From assembly GCF_001305575.3 (NCBI RefSeq), contig NZ_CP012373.2:2614261-2678260 (forward strand): 64,000 nucleotides of DNA. The letters run 5' to 3'. This DNA comes from Beggiatoa leptomitoformis. GTDB taxonomy: Bacteria; Pseudomonadota; Gammaproteobacteria; Beggiatoales; Beggiatoaceae. The position numbers were made by a program, and so were the translations under genes. Positions 53,868 to 62,464 of this stretch are shown piece after piece. The notes beneath the pieces were generated by a model. The model had not been told where the DNA came from and made no database searches. It worked only from the letters and a program-made list of their open reading frames with translations. Each line of letters starts with the position of its first letter. Position 1 is the first letter of the stretch.

Positions 53868-55091
53868 TTAATGCCGAATACCGGGGACAGAAAACACTTT
53901 ACCATTATTAACTTGCATTAAATATAACTCAATATCACCATATACGGCTGCATCAGGCGGTAATTCATTGGCTCGAATAGCGACACCACACCATTGTAGG
54001 CGTTTTCGAATATCCCAAATCTCCGCACGGCTGGTGCGATAGGTGGGAAAATGGTCTATCATGCCCGTTAAACCAGATAAATATTGCCCACGAATCCAAT
54101 GATTTGCACCAAAATCATGGCAATCATTGCAGGAAAAATTCAGTTGTCCAATCTTGCGCTTCATAAGTTGTTCAGCACGTTGTAAAGCCGCCTTGGTGTT
54201 GGCATCCTCTGCTTTAATTTGAATGGTTTGTCCATTGGCTAGGTAACGCAAATAAATCGCTAACCCTAGATTTTCTGTGGATTGTGCAAGATATTCTTCC
54301 CCTGTTGTCGCGCGTGCATGACGGGTAATAAACTCTTCAACGCCCATGATTTTCTTCAATCGCGGCTCATATTTAGGCATAGTTACAGCCCATTGTTGAA
54401 ATGTTTTAGTCGCATTTTCATGGCACGATGCACAGGATTTACCTGTTGCACCAACTTTATTAAATAAGCTTGTTCCTAATTCTGTACCAAACATACCCGG
54501 ATTTTCAAAGGGGTCTAAATTATCTCTATCTTCCACAGGAACAGGGCGCGTTTGTGGATTTTCTTTATTATCAGCAAATTTACTGGGCGTTTTTAAAGTT
54601 TTTAAATAGCTGACAATATCCATGATTTCCGCTTCAGTAAATACTTGGTGCGCCCCCCAAGGAGGCATCACGGTTGTAGGGTTATAACGACGCGGGTCAT
54701 CAATATAATTAAAGAGATGCTCATCTGTTCGTCCCCATGTCGCAACGGTTGATAAATCAGGCGCGACATTGCCCGGTAGTGTTGCACCCGGCATCACATG
54801 ACACGCATAACAACCGCCCCCCCGTGAACGGTCAGCAACCAGTTTTTTACCATTGTCGGCGTTACCTTCAATGGGCTTATCTATTTTTTTTAGACCACCG
54901 ACAGCGGGCGAGGTCGATTCGGTTAGGGTATTAAAGGTTTTCCAGTCTTCTTTTGCCCAATCTTTATAACGCTTCCAAGGGTTTGCATAAGAAGGTTTGG
55001 TAATATCTAATGGAATATCGGGAGAAAATTCAGCCGCTAAGAGTGGCGTAATGAAGGTGAAGAGGCTTAAGATTAGTGTGAAAAAACGCAT
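53868..55091 (-). CDS. soxXA: fused SoxX-SoxA cytochrome c (thiosulfate-oxidising)
   Basis: 407 residues in one frame with one signal peptide (end PLLAA). Residues about 70-165 are SoxX-like: heme C94-YA-CH98 with a downstream Met142 (VMPPWG) as probable axial ligand. Residues about 190-407 are SoxA-like with two hemes, C220-AS-CH224 and C321-ND-CH325, then the diagnostic block YRTSRAEIWDIRKRLQWCGV, where Cys368 is the active-site (persulfide/thiolate) Cys. SoxXA links thiosulfate to SoxYZ in the periplasm. Normally two genes; no soxYZ, soxB or soxCD lies nearby. The linker is short (about 25 residues). Fused order X then A. Confidence 0.88.
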   Translation of the reverse strand: MRFFTLILSLFTFITPLLAAEFSPDIPLDITKPSYANPWKRYKDWAKEDWKTFNTLTESTSPAVGGLKKIDKPIEGNADNGKKLVADRSRGGGCYACHVMPGATLPGNVAPDLSTVATWGRTDEHLFNYIDDPRRYNPTTVMPPWGAHQVFTEAEIMDIVSYLKTLKTPSKFADNKENPQTRPVPVEDRDNLDPFENPGMFGTELGTSLFNKVGATGKSCASCHENATKTFQQWAVTMPKYEPRLKKIMGVEEFITRHARATTGEEYLAQSTENLGLAIYLRYLANGQTIQIKAEDANTKAALQRAEQLMKRKIGQLNFSCNDCHDFGANHWIRGQYLSGLTGMIDHFPTYRTSRAEIWDIRKRLQWCGVAIRANELPPDAAVYGDIELYLMQVNNGKVFSVPGIRH

Positions 55092-55358
55092 TATTCCTCC
55101 TATTGATATGTAACAAACGCACGATTGTATAAGTGTTTTCTTGCAATGTTATAGATGATTTTTTTCTAGGGGTATAAGTGAAATCACCTGAATCAAGACT
55201 AGCAGAATCTACACTTAGTTTTTTAATAGCCTTTTTAGTGAGGCATGTGATGTTAAAAATTTTAATTAAAATCATTAAAATATATAAACTCTATAGGTTA
55301 CAGTGGCGTTTTTCTGTGCCACTTTTGCAAATGGTCTGATATTTCTTTATCGCACATC
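55092..55358. other. divergent region between soxXA and RND adaptor
   Basis: AT-rich control region. The soxXA promoter must lie here; no convincing boxes were fixed. The part facing the adaptor gene contains the promoter and operator listed separately. Confidence 0.4.
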
Positions 55359-55386
55359 TTGACAAAAAAATACTTACAGCTAAAAT
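55359..55386 (+). promoter_or_regulatory. sigma-70 promoter of the RND adaptor gene
   Basis: Perfect TTGACA (55359-55364), 16-bp spacer, TAAAAT (55381-55386). This is the best promoter in the window and lies about 75 bases before the gene. Confidence 0.8.
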
Positions 55387-55402
55387 TTGACTATTAGTCA
55401 AA
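55386..55402. promoter_or_regulatory. TetR-type palindromic operator
   Basis: tttgact-att-agtcaaa, a perfect 7-bp inverted repeat starting at the last base of the -10 box and covering the start of transcription. TTGAC...GTCAA palindromes are typical TetR-family operators. The repressor gene is not in the window. Confidence 0.65.
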
Positions 55403-55460
55403 AATTAACAGAAAGTTTCTTTATTGTCTTGTCCCCAGTTAATTTGTGCGGAGAAATGCA

Positions 55461-56561
55461 ATGTTTACCTTCAAATCCCCTTTACTTAAACCAACGGTAT
55501 TAGTGCTTGCTGTTATCGGTGTTGCTGGTTGTGATCTCCAAGCAGAAGAAAAAGTAACGGCGGTTGAAGAAGTTCGCCCTGTCCGTGCGGAGCAGGTTGT
55601 TTTTAATCCTGTGGATGAAACCAATCATTATGCGGGTGAAGTTAAAGCGCGTTATATCACTGATTTAGGGTTTCGCGTTGGTGGTAAAATCATTGAACGT
55701 AAGGTAGATGTTGGTGATAGGGTAAAAAAAGGACAATTACTGGCGCGTATAGACCCTACTGATTATCAATTGACCGTTTTAAGTAGTCGTGCAGAAGTTA
55801 ATTCTGCTCAAGCCGATTTAGTCAAAGCGCAAGCGGATTTAAAACGTTATGCGAGTCTTGTCGAAAAAGGGGTTATTAGCCGTAATGATTATGATGCGGT
55901 CCTTAATAAACACAATACTGCAGCCGCCCGTTTAAAACAGGTAAAAGCCAGCTTAGAAGTGCAAGAAAATCAAACTGTTTATACTGATTTATACGCAGAT
56001 AAAGAGGGTGTTGTCATGCAGGTTTCTGCGGAAGCAGGCGAAGTGGTGAATGCAGGACAAAGTGTAGTGAGTATTGCCCGCCCACAGGAAAAAGAAGTAG
56101 AAATCAGTGTGCCTGAAAATCAATTAGCACAGCTTAAATCTGCGAATAATGTCGTGATTGCGTTGTGGGCTTATCCTGAAAAACAATGGCATGGCACTAT
56201 TCGTGAAATTTCTCCCAGTGCAGATGCCAGTACTCGGACTTATGCAGTGCGCGTTAGCATTCTTGATGCGGATGAGACTATTCATCTCGGGATGACTGCA
56301 ACGGTTGCTTTACAAAAAGCCGGGACTGAAAATGTGGCGTTATTGCCATTGTCCGCACTGTATGCACAAGGGGAACAAGCCAGTGTCTGGGTTGTTGACC
56401 AAAAAAGTCAAACTGTTAAGCAGGTTCTTGTAAAACTCGGTAATTATCACAATAATCAGGTCACCGTTGTAACTGGTTTGGAAGATGGACAATGGGTTGT
56501 TACTGCGGGAACGCATAAATTGCACGCAGGACAAAAAGTAAAATTATTAACCGCTTTGTAG
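55461..56561 (+). CDS. RND efflux periplasmic adaptor lipoprotein (MexA/AcrA family)
   Basis: 366 residues from the ATG at 55461, with CGGAGA seven bases before. Lipoprotein signal with lipobox VAGC. Order: beta-barrel start, lipoyl half (GGKIIERKVDVGDRVKKGQLLARIDP), coiled-coil hairpin (about 100-160, AQADLVKAQADLKRYASLVEKG), second lipoyl half (EAGEVVNAGQSVVSIA) and membrane-proximal domain. It would bridge an inner-membrane RND pump and TolC. No RND pump or TolC gene follows; the next gene is convergent. Control by a TetR-type operator is likely. Drug or metal substrate unknown. Confidence 0.93.
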   Translation: MFTFKSPLLKPTVLVLAVIGVAGCDLQAEEKVTAVEEVRPVRAEQVVFNPVDETNHYAGEVKARYITDLGFRVGGKIIERKVDVGDRVKKGQLLARIDPTDYQLTVLSSRAEVNSAQADLVKAQADLKRYASLVEKGVISRNDYDAVLNKHNTAAARLKQVKASLEVQENQTVYTDLYADKEGVVMQVSAEAGEVVNAGQSVVSIARPQEKEVEISVPENQLAQLKSANNVVIALWAYPEKQWHGTIREISPSADASTRTYAVRVSILDADETIHLGMTATVALQKAGTENVALLPLSALYAQGEQASVWVVDQKSQTVKQVLVKLGNYHNNQVTVVTGLEDGQWVVTAGTHKLHAGQKVKLLTAL

Positions 56562-56632
56562 TAGATAGTTAGACCGTAGTAAGCTCGTAAACTCCTGAGC
56601 AACTTTTTTTCCCAGCAAGCCTAGAAAGGGAA

Positions 56633-56670
56633 TGCGACGCATTATAGAGAGATAGTGCGTCGTTTTTTTT
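56633..56670 (+). terminator. terminator of the RND adaptor gene
   Basis: cgacgcatta / tagtgcgtcg stem followed by nine T. About 70 bases past the stop. The following stretch to 56758 has an imperfect ctatctga...tcagata inverted repeat. Confidence 0.9.
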
Positions 56671-56689
56671 TGCCTAAAAATAAGAGGCT

Positions 56690-56758
56690 ATCTGAAAAAG
56701 ACATTTTTCTTGTCTTTAAATTCTGGGAGTTCTGAGAATTTTGATTCAGATAACCCTT
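56690..56758. repeat. imperfect inverted repeat of a dispersed family
   Basis: ggctatctgaa and ttcagataacc form the ends of an inverted element of about 70 bases. gattcagata resembles the gattcagaca near 700 and attcagacac near 5812. Confidence 0.5.
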
Positions 56759-56764
56759 AACTTA

Positions 56765-57841
56765 TTAGCTCAACTCCCGACAATGACGGTATAAATCTTT
56801 CCAGTCATTGCGCTCTTTTACAACCGTTTCTAAATATTCTCGCCATATTACGCTGTCTTGCACAGGGTCTTTCACCACCGCACCAACCAGACTAGACGCT
56901 AAATCATTCGCGTCAATCGTGCCATCACCAAAGTGAGCAGCCAAACTCCATCCGTTATTCATCACAGAAATAGCTTCTGCTGTGCTTAAGGTGCTGGTAG
57001 GGGATTTTAGCTTGGTTTTGCCATTTTCGGTAACGCCATTACGTAGCTCGCGGAAAATAGTAACCACACGACGAATTTCAGCCAGTGCGGGTGGTTCAGC
57101 GGGTAGGGTTAATGCTCGCCCTAATTCCATGACCCGTTTTTGTACGATAGTTACTTCCTCTTCTAAGGTAGCGGGTAGCGGTAGTATGACTGTATTAAAC
57201 CGACGTTTTAACGCGCTTGAGGGTTCATTTACGCCTTTATCACGGTTATTTGCAGTAGCGATAATGTTAAAACCGCGTTGTGCTTGTACTTCGCTACTTA
57301 ACTCAGGAATAGGTAGAACTTTTTCAGATAAAATAGTAATTAATGTATCTTGCACATCGGCAGGAATACGGGTTAATTCTTCAAGGCGAACAATCTTTCC
57401 TAATTCCATCCCGCGCATCATGGGGCTTGCAACCAATGCACGGCTTGATGGCCCTTTTGCTAATAATTCAGCATAGTTCCAACCATAACGGATAGATTCT
57501 TCACTAGTGCCTGCTGTTCCTTGAATCAGAAAAGTGGAATCGCCACAAATTGCCGCGCTTAACTGTTCAGATACATAGGATTTTGCCGTTCCGGGAACAC
57601 CATAGAGTAATAAAGCACGGTCGGTTGTTAAGGTTGCAATGGCGATTTCTATTAAACGGCGATTACCAATGTATTTAGGCGTAATTTCAAATTTATTTTC
57701 TAATTTTCCCCCTAATAAATAAGTGGCAACCGCCCATGGGGATAAATGCCAATTAGGTGGACGCGGACGTTTATCGACTTTTTTCAGATTTTCTAACTCT
57801 TCCGCGAATTGCTGTTCAGCATGTTCCCTTAATGCATTCAT
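56765..57841 (-). CDS. MoxR-type AAA+ ATPase
   Basis: 358 residues. Walker A GVPGTAKS (81-88), Walker B IVRLEEL (150-156), sensor IATANNRDKG, Arg finger region SALKRRFNTVILPLP. C-terminal lid helices (STAEAISVMNNGWSLAAHFG) are of the MoxR branch. The N-terminus up to residue 60 is specific to the subset found with DUF5691. MoxR ATPases are chaperones that usually work with a VWA-domain protein. It overlaps the DUF5691 gene by four bases (ATGA) and is the last gene of the pair. No VWA gene is present here. Confidence 0.93.
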   Translation of the reverse strand: MNALREHAEQQFAEELENLKKVDKRPRPPNWHLSPWAVATYLLGGKLENKFEITPKYIGNRRLIEIAIATLTTDRALLLYGVPGTAKSYVSEQLSAAICGDSTFLIQGTAGTSEESIRYGWNYAELLAKGPSSRALVASPMMRGMELGKIVRLEELTRIPADVQDTLITILSEKVLPIPELSSEVQAQRGFNIIATANNRDKGVNEPSSALKRRFNTVILPLPATLEEEVTIVQKRVMELGRALTLPAEPPALAEIRRVVTIFRELRNGVTENGKTKLKSPTSTLSTAEAISVMNNGWSLAAHFGDGTIDANDLASSLVGAVVKDPVQDSVIWREYLETVVKERNDWKDLYRHCRELS

Positions 57842-59364
57842 GACGTAAATTCCTGTAGGTTATGAAAACGCGATTCATAATGCTTTAAAAATAGTTCAAT
57901 GCCTGAAATATTAGGCATTTTTTCAACCAGTATTTGGTGCAAGTGGGCAGGTATTTCAGGGTAGGTTTCAGGCGCAAGTTTACAAGCCGCTTTTTCTAAA
58001 ATAGAAGCGGTGTAATAGAATGTTTGCTCTTTTAACCATTCTTCTAACAGGTTGTGTAAAACATATCGGCTAAGCGATAGCGAAAAACTACCTTTAATAG
58101 CATCAGCAACTTGCAGAAATGTTGCTTGATCAAGCAGCCCTTTTTTATCTTTTTGCTTTTCCAGATAGGTCAATAATAACGTTTCCCGTTCACTATCGGT
58201 TAAATTAACGGCATCGGCAAGCTTTGTAAATTGACCAAAAAAATTTCGTTTGCTGTTATGAATAAAGAAGATAGCGCCTGCTTTATCCTGATGCGCTATC
58301 ACGGATTCTTCCAGTGCTTGATATAATGCGTCAGCAAACTCGTTTTGCTTCATGGCTTTAAATAACGTCTCGATATTTATATTCCAATGACGTAAAAGCA
58401 TCGTTGGGCTTATCAAGGTTAATAAATGGTATAGCCACCCCATTTTTTCTCCCATGCCATAAGGTGTATTTTTTTCAGAAATACCCCATTTTTTCCATTC
58501 GTTATCAAAAGTTTCTGGCAGTGTAACTTGCAGTTTTTTCTTTGTATTAAAACTTAAATAGTTGTCTATGCACGTTAAAATGATTTGTGAAAAAGACGAT
58601 TCAATTTCGCCTAAAAGTTGTGTCGCGATTAGGCTTACTAATTGACTTCTATCACCTTGACACTTCATTAAAAAGGCTTCGTCATCAAGACTTAAGTGTT
58701 GACGGAACAAGGGTAAAAAGAGTTGTTTTTCTTTGGCTGATTCTGTTGCCCATGTGCTTTCTAATAACTGACGAACTTTTGTAGGGTCTGTTGCTCGAAT
58801 TTTTTCCAGCCACTTTGCACGTCCAGTGGATAATGCACTGGTCCAGTTTTCTTCGTTTAACTCATCGGGAATAAAAACATTGCGCCACGTCGGATTAAAC
58901 TGGCTTAGCCACGCGCCGCGCTTGCCAAAAATAGCACTAGGCAGTCGTTGACGTAATGCAACATTACTTTCTAATATACTGAATAAAGCGAGTAAATAGC
59001 GCGCAGGGACTATTTGGTGAGCATGGTAAACAAGGTCTGACCATTCAATTAATAAGTCTTCCCAATATCGCGTTTTTAACAAAATCAAATCTAAATGTTG
59101 TATTGCTTTGGGGCTACAAACGGGTAGCAGTTCTGGCTCACACGCAATAATGGGGACTTGTTCAGTTTTTGAAGGTGTTTTACCAACCTGTTGATATACC
59201 TGTAGTAAAGCAGCGGTTGCTAATAACTGTGCTTCGGAAGGTCTATCGGCTAATTGTTGACATAAGGGCGTTAGCGCATCTTCTGTCGTAGGCGGGACAT
59301 AAGGTTGTTGGTCAGTCCCTAAAATGGCGTGTTTGAGTAACGTTTGCCACTGTGGGTGCATCAT
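57838..59364 (-). CDS. DUF5691 family protein
   Basis: 508 residues from the ATG at 59364 (CAGGA six bases before); the TTG two codons upstream is not needed. All helical, HEAT/ARM-like in feel: repeated LL.hhh segments with charged loops. Family signs are HPQWQTLLKHAILGTDQQP at the start, LATAALLQVYQQVG, NVALRQRLPSAIFGKRGAWLS and NPTW. DUF5691 proteins are usually next to MoxR ATPases with SWIM-zinc-finger and VWA proteins. Their role is unknown; an adaptor for the ATPase is a reasonable inference. Confidence 0.85.
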   Translation of the reverse strand: MMHPQWQTLLKHAILGTDQQPYVPPTTEDALTPLCQQLADRPSEAQLLATAALLQVYQQVGKTPSKTEQVPIIACEPELLPVCSPKAIQHLDLILLKTRYWEDLLIEWSDLVYHAHQIVPARYLLALFSILESNVALRQRLPSAIFGKRGAWLSQFNPTWRNVFIPDELNEENWTSALSTGRAKWLEKIRATDPTKVRQLLESTWATESAKEKQLFLPLFRQHLSLDDEAFLMKCQGDRSQLVSLIATQLLGEIESSFSQIILTCIDNYLSFNTKKKLQVTLPETFDNEWKKWGISEKNTPYGMGEKMGWLYHLLTLISPTMLLRHWNINIETLFKAMKQNEFADALYQALEESVIAHQDKAGAIFFIHNSKRNFFGQFTKLADAVNLTDSERETLLLTYLEKQKDKKGLLDQATFLQVADAIKGSFSLSLSRYVLHNLLEEWLKEQTFYYTASILEKAACKLAPETYPEIPAHLHQILVEKMPNISGIELFLKHYESRFHNLQEFTS

Positions 59365-59807
59365 AGACAATCCTGAAAATAATAGAGTAGATGGTTAATT
59401 TAATCGTCCTTTACATCTTTTTCAAAGGGAAAATAATAAATCGACATTCTAAAAAGAAAGATTTTTTTCATCCTACATACTTTAATTACGACCAAATATT
59501 TTATCCTCGCTTGATTGCATAACTAAAAATTTATCTAGCATTATTATTTTTAATACACTACAGCCTCTTTATACATCCTATATAATGGCGCAATGTGTCT
59601 TATCTTGATTTTCCATTCTGTGAACACTATCAAATTCCCGCATAAATTATCTAACAGTAACCCCATTAAAGATAAGCACAATATACTTTATAAACACTGG
59701 AATAGTGAAAGGAAGCAGCTATTTTTGTGTCAAAAAAACCTAAATGATATTGGGTAAAAATATAATGATTTGTCCTTCCTATAAACCTTTTCTAATGAGT
59801 TAGCACA
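59365..59807. other. intergenic region upstream of opgG
   Basis: 443 AT-rich bases between the divergent DUF5691 and opgG genes. TATAAT occurs at 59581-59586 and 59761-59766 without matching -35 boxes. I see no gene, tRNA or repeat in it. Confidence 0.45.
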
Positions 59808-61379
59808 ATGGTGAAACGACCCCTTTTTTTACTTTCCTTAATTAGTACATTATATTGCGCGCCTTGTTTTCTCACGGTAGTGAATGCAACGCCTGAAATT
59901 CCACTGGAAAAAATTCAAGTCACGGATAATTTTAATTTCGCCAATATTCACCGCCGAGCAGCCGAATTAGCGTTACAGCCTTATAAAGAAGACAGTACAG
60001 CAATCCTACCTGATTATTTAGCCACGCTCGATTATGATCAATTTCGGGAAATTCGTTTTCGTCAAGATAAATCTTTATGGATAAAGGATAAATTACCCTT
60101 CATCTCACGCTTTTTTCATCGTGGTTTTTTGTATAACAAACAAGTAAAACTGAATATTATTGATCAGGGTATTGTAACCCCGATTGAATACAATCGTGAG
60201 TTATTCAACTTTGGTAAAACCCAACTACCGCCTGATATTCCTGCATCATTAGGTTTTGCTGGGTTTCAATTATTTTACCCTTTGTCAGACGACCAAAATT
60301 TTAACGAATTTGCGGTTTTTCTGGGAGCAAGTTATTTTCGGGCGGTTGGAAAAAATCAACATTGGGGACTGTCTGCTCGGGGTTTAGCCATTAATACAGG
60401 TGCGGTAACGGGAGAAGAATTTCCCTATTTCCGCGAATTTTGGTTAGAAAAACCAGATAAAGATGCAACAACATTAACAATTTATGCCTTGTTAGACAGT
60501 AAAAGTGTCACAGGTGCCTATCGTTTTATTTTATCACCCGGTATCGATACGGTGATTACGGTGAAAGCCAGTATTTTTCCGCGTGAGAAAGTTGAAAAAT
60601 TAGGGATTGCACCACTTACCAGCATGTTCTACCACGGTGAAAATACTGACCGTTTTCAAGATGATTTCCGTCCAGAAGTACATGATTCTGACGGGTTACT
60701 CATGGCAAATGGAACAGGCGAATGGATTTGGCGACCCTTAAATAATCCACCAGAATTGCGTCTTAGTTCCTTTTCTGATGAAAATCCGAAAGGATTTGGT
60801 TTAATGCAACGTGACCAAGACTTTAACAATTACCAAGATTTAGAATCTTTCTATCATCAACGCCCTAGCGCGTGGGTTGAACCGCTGGGCGCGTGGGGAA
60901 AAGGGGTATTTCAATTAGTTGAAATTCCTACAGATGCTGAACGTAATGATAATATCGTTTTATTCTGGATTCCTGAAACCCCTGTGGAAAAAGGTGGCGA
61001 ACTCAATTTTGAATATAGTATTCGTTTCATTGGTAAAGATGAGCAATTACAATCTGGTGGACGTGTTATTGCTACGCGCATTGGGCGGGGGGGAAGTGAT
61101 AGCCGTGATGAAAAACTACGCAAGTTTGTTGTTGATTTTAGTGGGTCAGCATTTGATGCTTTACCCCCTGAAACCTCATTAGAGGGGGTTGTTTCTGCTT
61201 CTAAGGGTAAAATTATCAATAAAGTTGTACAGAGAAATGTTTTTAGCAAAGGCTATCGGTTATTTTTTGAGTTAGAAACGGAAGAGCAAAATTCTGTGGA
61301 GTTACGTGCATTTCTTAAACGTGGTAACGATGTATTGACCGAAACATGGAGTTATCAATGGAATCCCACGAAGAAATAG
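59808..61379 (+). CDS. opgG: periplasmic glucan biosynthesis protein OpgG/MdoG
   Basis: 523 residues with a signal peptide (end VVNA). The N-terminal domain is the large beta-sandwich (YDQFREIRFRQDKSLW, FLYNKQVKLNIID, GFAGFQLFYPL), with later FREFWLEKP, TGEWIWRPLNNPPELRLSSF and GFGLMQRDQDFNNYQDLESFYHQRPSAWVEP, which are all diagnostic. It shapes osmoregulated periplasmic glucan made by the membrane synthase OpgH. opgH is not within the window downstream. The next gene overlaps the stop by 22 bases. Confidence 0.96.
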   Translation: MVKRPLFLLSLISTLYCAPCFLTVVNATPEIPLEKIQVTDNFNFANIHRRAAELALQPYKEDSTAILPDYLATLDYDQFREIRFRQDKSLWIKDKLPFISRFFHRGFLYNKQVKLNIIDQGIVTPIEYNRELFNFGKTQLPPDIPASLGFAGFQLFYPLSDDQNFNEFAVFLGASYFRAVGKNQHWGLSARGLAINTGAVTGEEFPYFREFWLEKPDKDATTLTIYALLDSKSVTGAYRFILSPGIDTVITVKASIFPREKVEKLGIAPLTSMFYHGENTDRFQDDFRPEVHDSDGLLMANGTGEWIWRPLNNPPELRLSSFSDENPKGFGLMQRDQDFNNYQDLESFYHQRPSAWVEPLGAWGKGVFQLVEIPTDAERNDNIVLFWIPETPVEKGGELNFEYSIRFIGKDEQLQSGGRVIATRIGRGGSDSRDEKLRKFVVDFSGSAFDALPPETSLEGVVSASKGKIINKVVQRNVFSKGYRLFFELETEEQNSVELRAFLKRGNDVLTETWSYQWNPTKK

Positions 61380-61891
61380 CTGTTTCTCAAAAAGAATACC
61401 CTGTTCCTCCACACATAACTGCGCGTATTCAACAGTATTTAAATACGTACCATTTGCAAACCGCAGAACATGCGTTGGTGACGAAACAAGTTTTAGAACG
61501 GGTATCAGCACGAATTACTATGAACCCACAACAAGGTTTATCATTACGTTTAGCGATAGAAGAAGCCCAATTTGCGATGGATGAATGGTTTATGTTGTCT
61601 AACTATCGTCCCTCAACTGAAACGCCAATTTCAACCGAAATAACGCAGACACATCAGCATGATACCTTATTAAGAGTTTACACTGAATGGCTAGTGCGGA
61701 CTAATCTGCAAATTCATCGCGGACAGGCTGGTAAACCCATAGAATCTCCGCTACGGGCAGTCCCCGCCGTGCTAGAAAATAAGGTTGAGATTCGTCCTTT
61801 TGAATTTTGGTCATTATGGGGTTGGGGTAAGCAGTTAATTGTGAATATTTTCTTTTTTACTAAATCGTTTTTTTCGCAAAAACAGTCTTAA
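61358..61891 (+). CDS. opgG-coupled hypothetical protein
   Basis: 177 residues from the ATG at 61358, overlapping the opgG stop by 22 bases, so the two are translated together. Mostly helical and soluble, with a C-terminal hydrophobic stretch (about 150-168, LWGWGKQLIVNIFFFTKSFF) that may anchor it to the inner membrane. No motif or family recognised. By position it should help glucan synthesis or link OpgG to OpgH. It ends before a strong terminator, so the operon stops here. Confidence 0.75.
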   Translation: MESHEEIAVSQKEYPVPPHITARIQQYLNTYHLQTAEHALVTKQVLERVSARITMNPQQGLSLRLAIEEAQFAMDEWFMLSNYRPSTETPISTEITQTHQHDTLLRVYTEWLVRTNLQIHRGQAGKPIESPLRAVPAVLENKVEIRPFEFWSLWGWGKQLIVNIFFFTKSFFSQKQS

Positions 61892-61911
61892 AAACGCCTT
61901 GAATACGGCAC

Positions 61912-61951
61912 ACACAATCTTCCTCATATAATGGAAGATTGTGTTATCTTT
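61912..61951 (+). terminator. terminator of the opgG operon
   Basis: Perfect 12-bp stem acacaatcttcc / ggaagattgtgt (9-base loop) followed by tatctttct. The IS element begins about 25 bases later, so the operon end was not created by the IS. Confidence 0.88.
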
Positions 61952-62044
61952 CTACCTCACCAAAAAACTGCTTAGAGCGTGTCATCAAATAGTAAAAAGT
62001 GTTATATTATAGGTATATACCCAGATATCGCCAAGGATAAAACA

Positions 62045-62464
62045 ATGAGTCGTCGCTATGCCTTAACCGATGAACAATGGTCAAAACTAGAACCGCTACT
62101 CCCTGGGCGTAAAGGACATGTCGGGATGACGGCTAAAGATAACCGCTTGTTTATTGATGCTGTTCTATTCCGTTATCGCAGTGGCATTCCTTGGCGCGAC
62201 CTTCCCGAACGCTTTGGTGATTTCCGTGTTGTCCATACCCGCTTCAGTCGTTGGTCTCAGAAAGGTGTCTGGGAACGTGTTTTCAAGATACTAAGTGCCG
62301 ATGCTGATAACGAATATGCCATGATAGACAGCACTATAGTTAGAGCGCATCAACATAGTAGTGGTGGTGGCGCGGATGAAGCCATTGGACGTAGCGCAGG
62401 GGGTTTAAGTACCAAGATTAACTCCGTTGTTGACGCACTGGGCAATCCGACCCTTTTTTTTTGA
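62045..62464 (+). CDS. IS5-family transposase, frame A
   Basis: 139 residues from the ATG at 62045 to a TGA at 62462-62464. Helix-rich N-terminal DUF4096 part (RRYALTDEQWSKLEPLLPG, RYRSGIPWRDLPERFG, WERVFKIL) and the first catalytic Asp in MIDSTIVRAHQHSSGG. It ends in GNPTLFF directly on a run of nine T. Frame B starts at that run. The fused reading NPTLFFLTAGQASD is what the family would have, so a -1 shift (or slippage adding a T) on the T-run gives a full transposase. Confidence 0.9.
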   Translation: MSRRYALTDEQWSKLEPLLPGRKGHVGMTAKDNRLFIDAVLFRYRSGIPWRDLPERFGDFRVVHTRFSRWSQKGVWERVFKILSADADNEYAMIDSTIVRAHQHSSGGGADEAIGRSAGGLSTKINSVVDALGNPTLFF

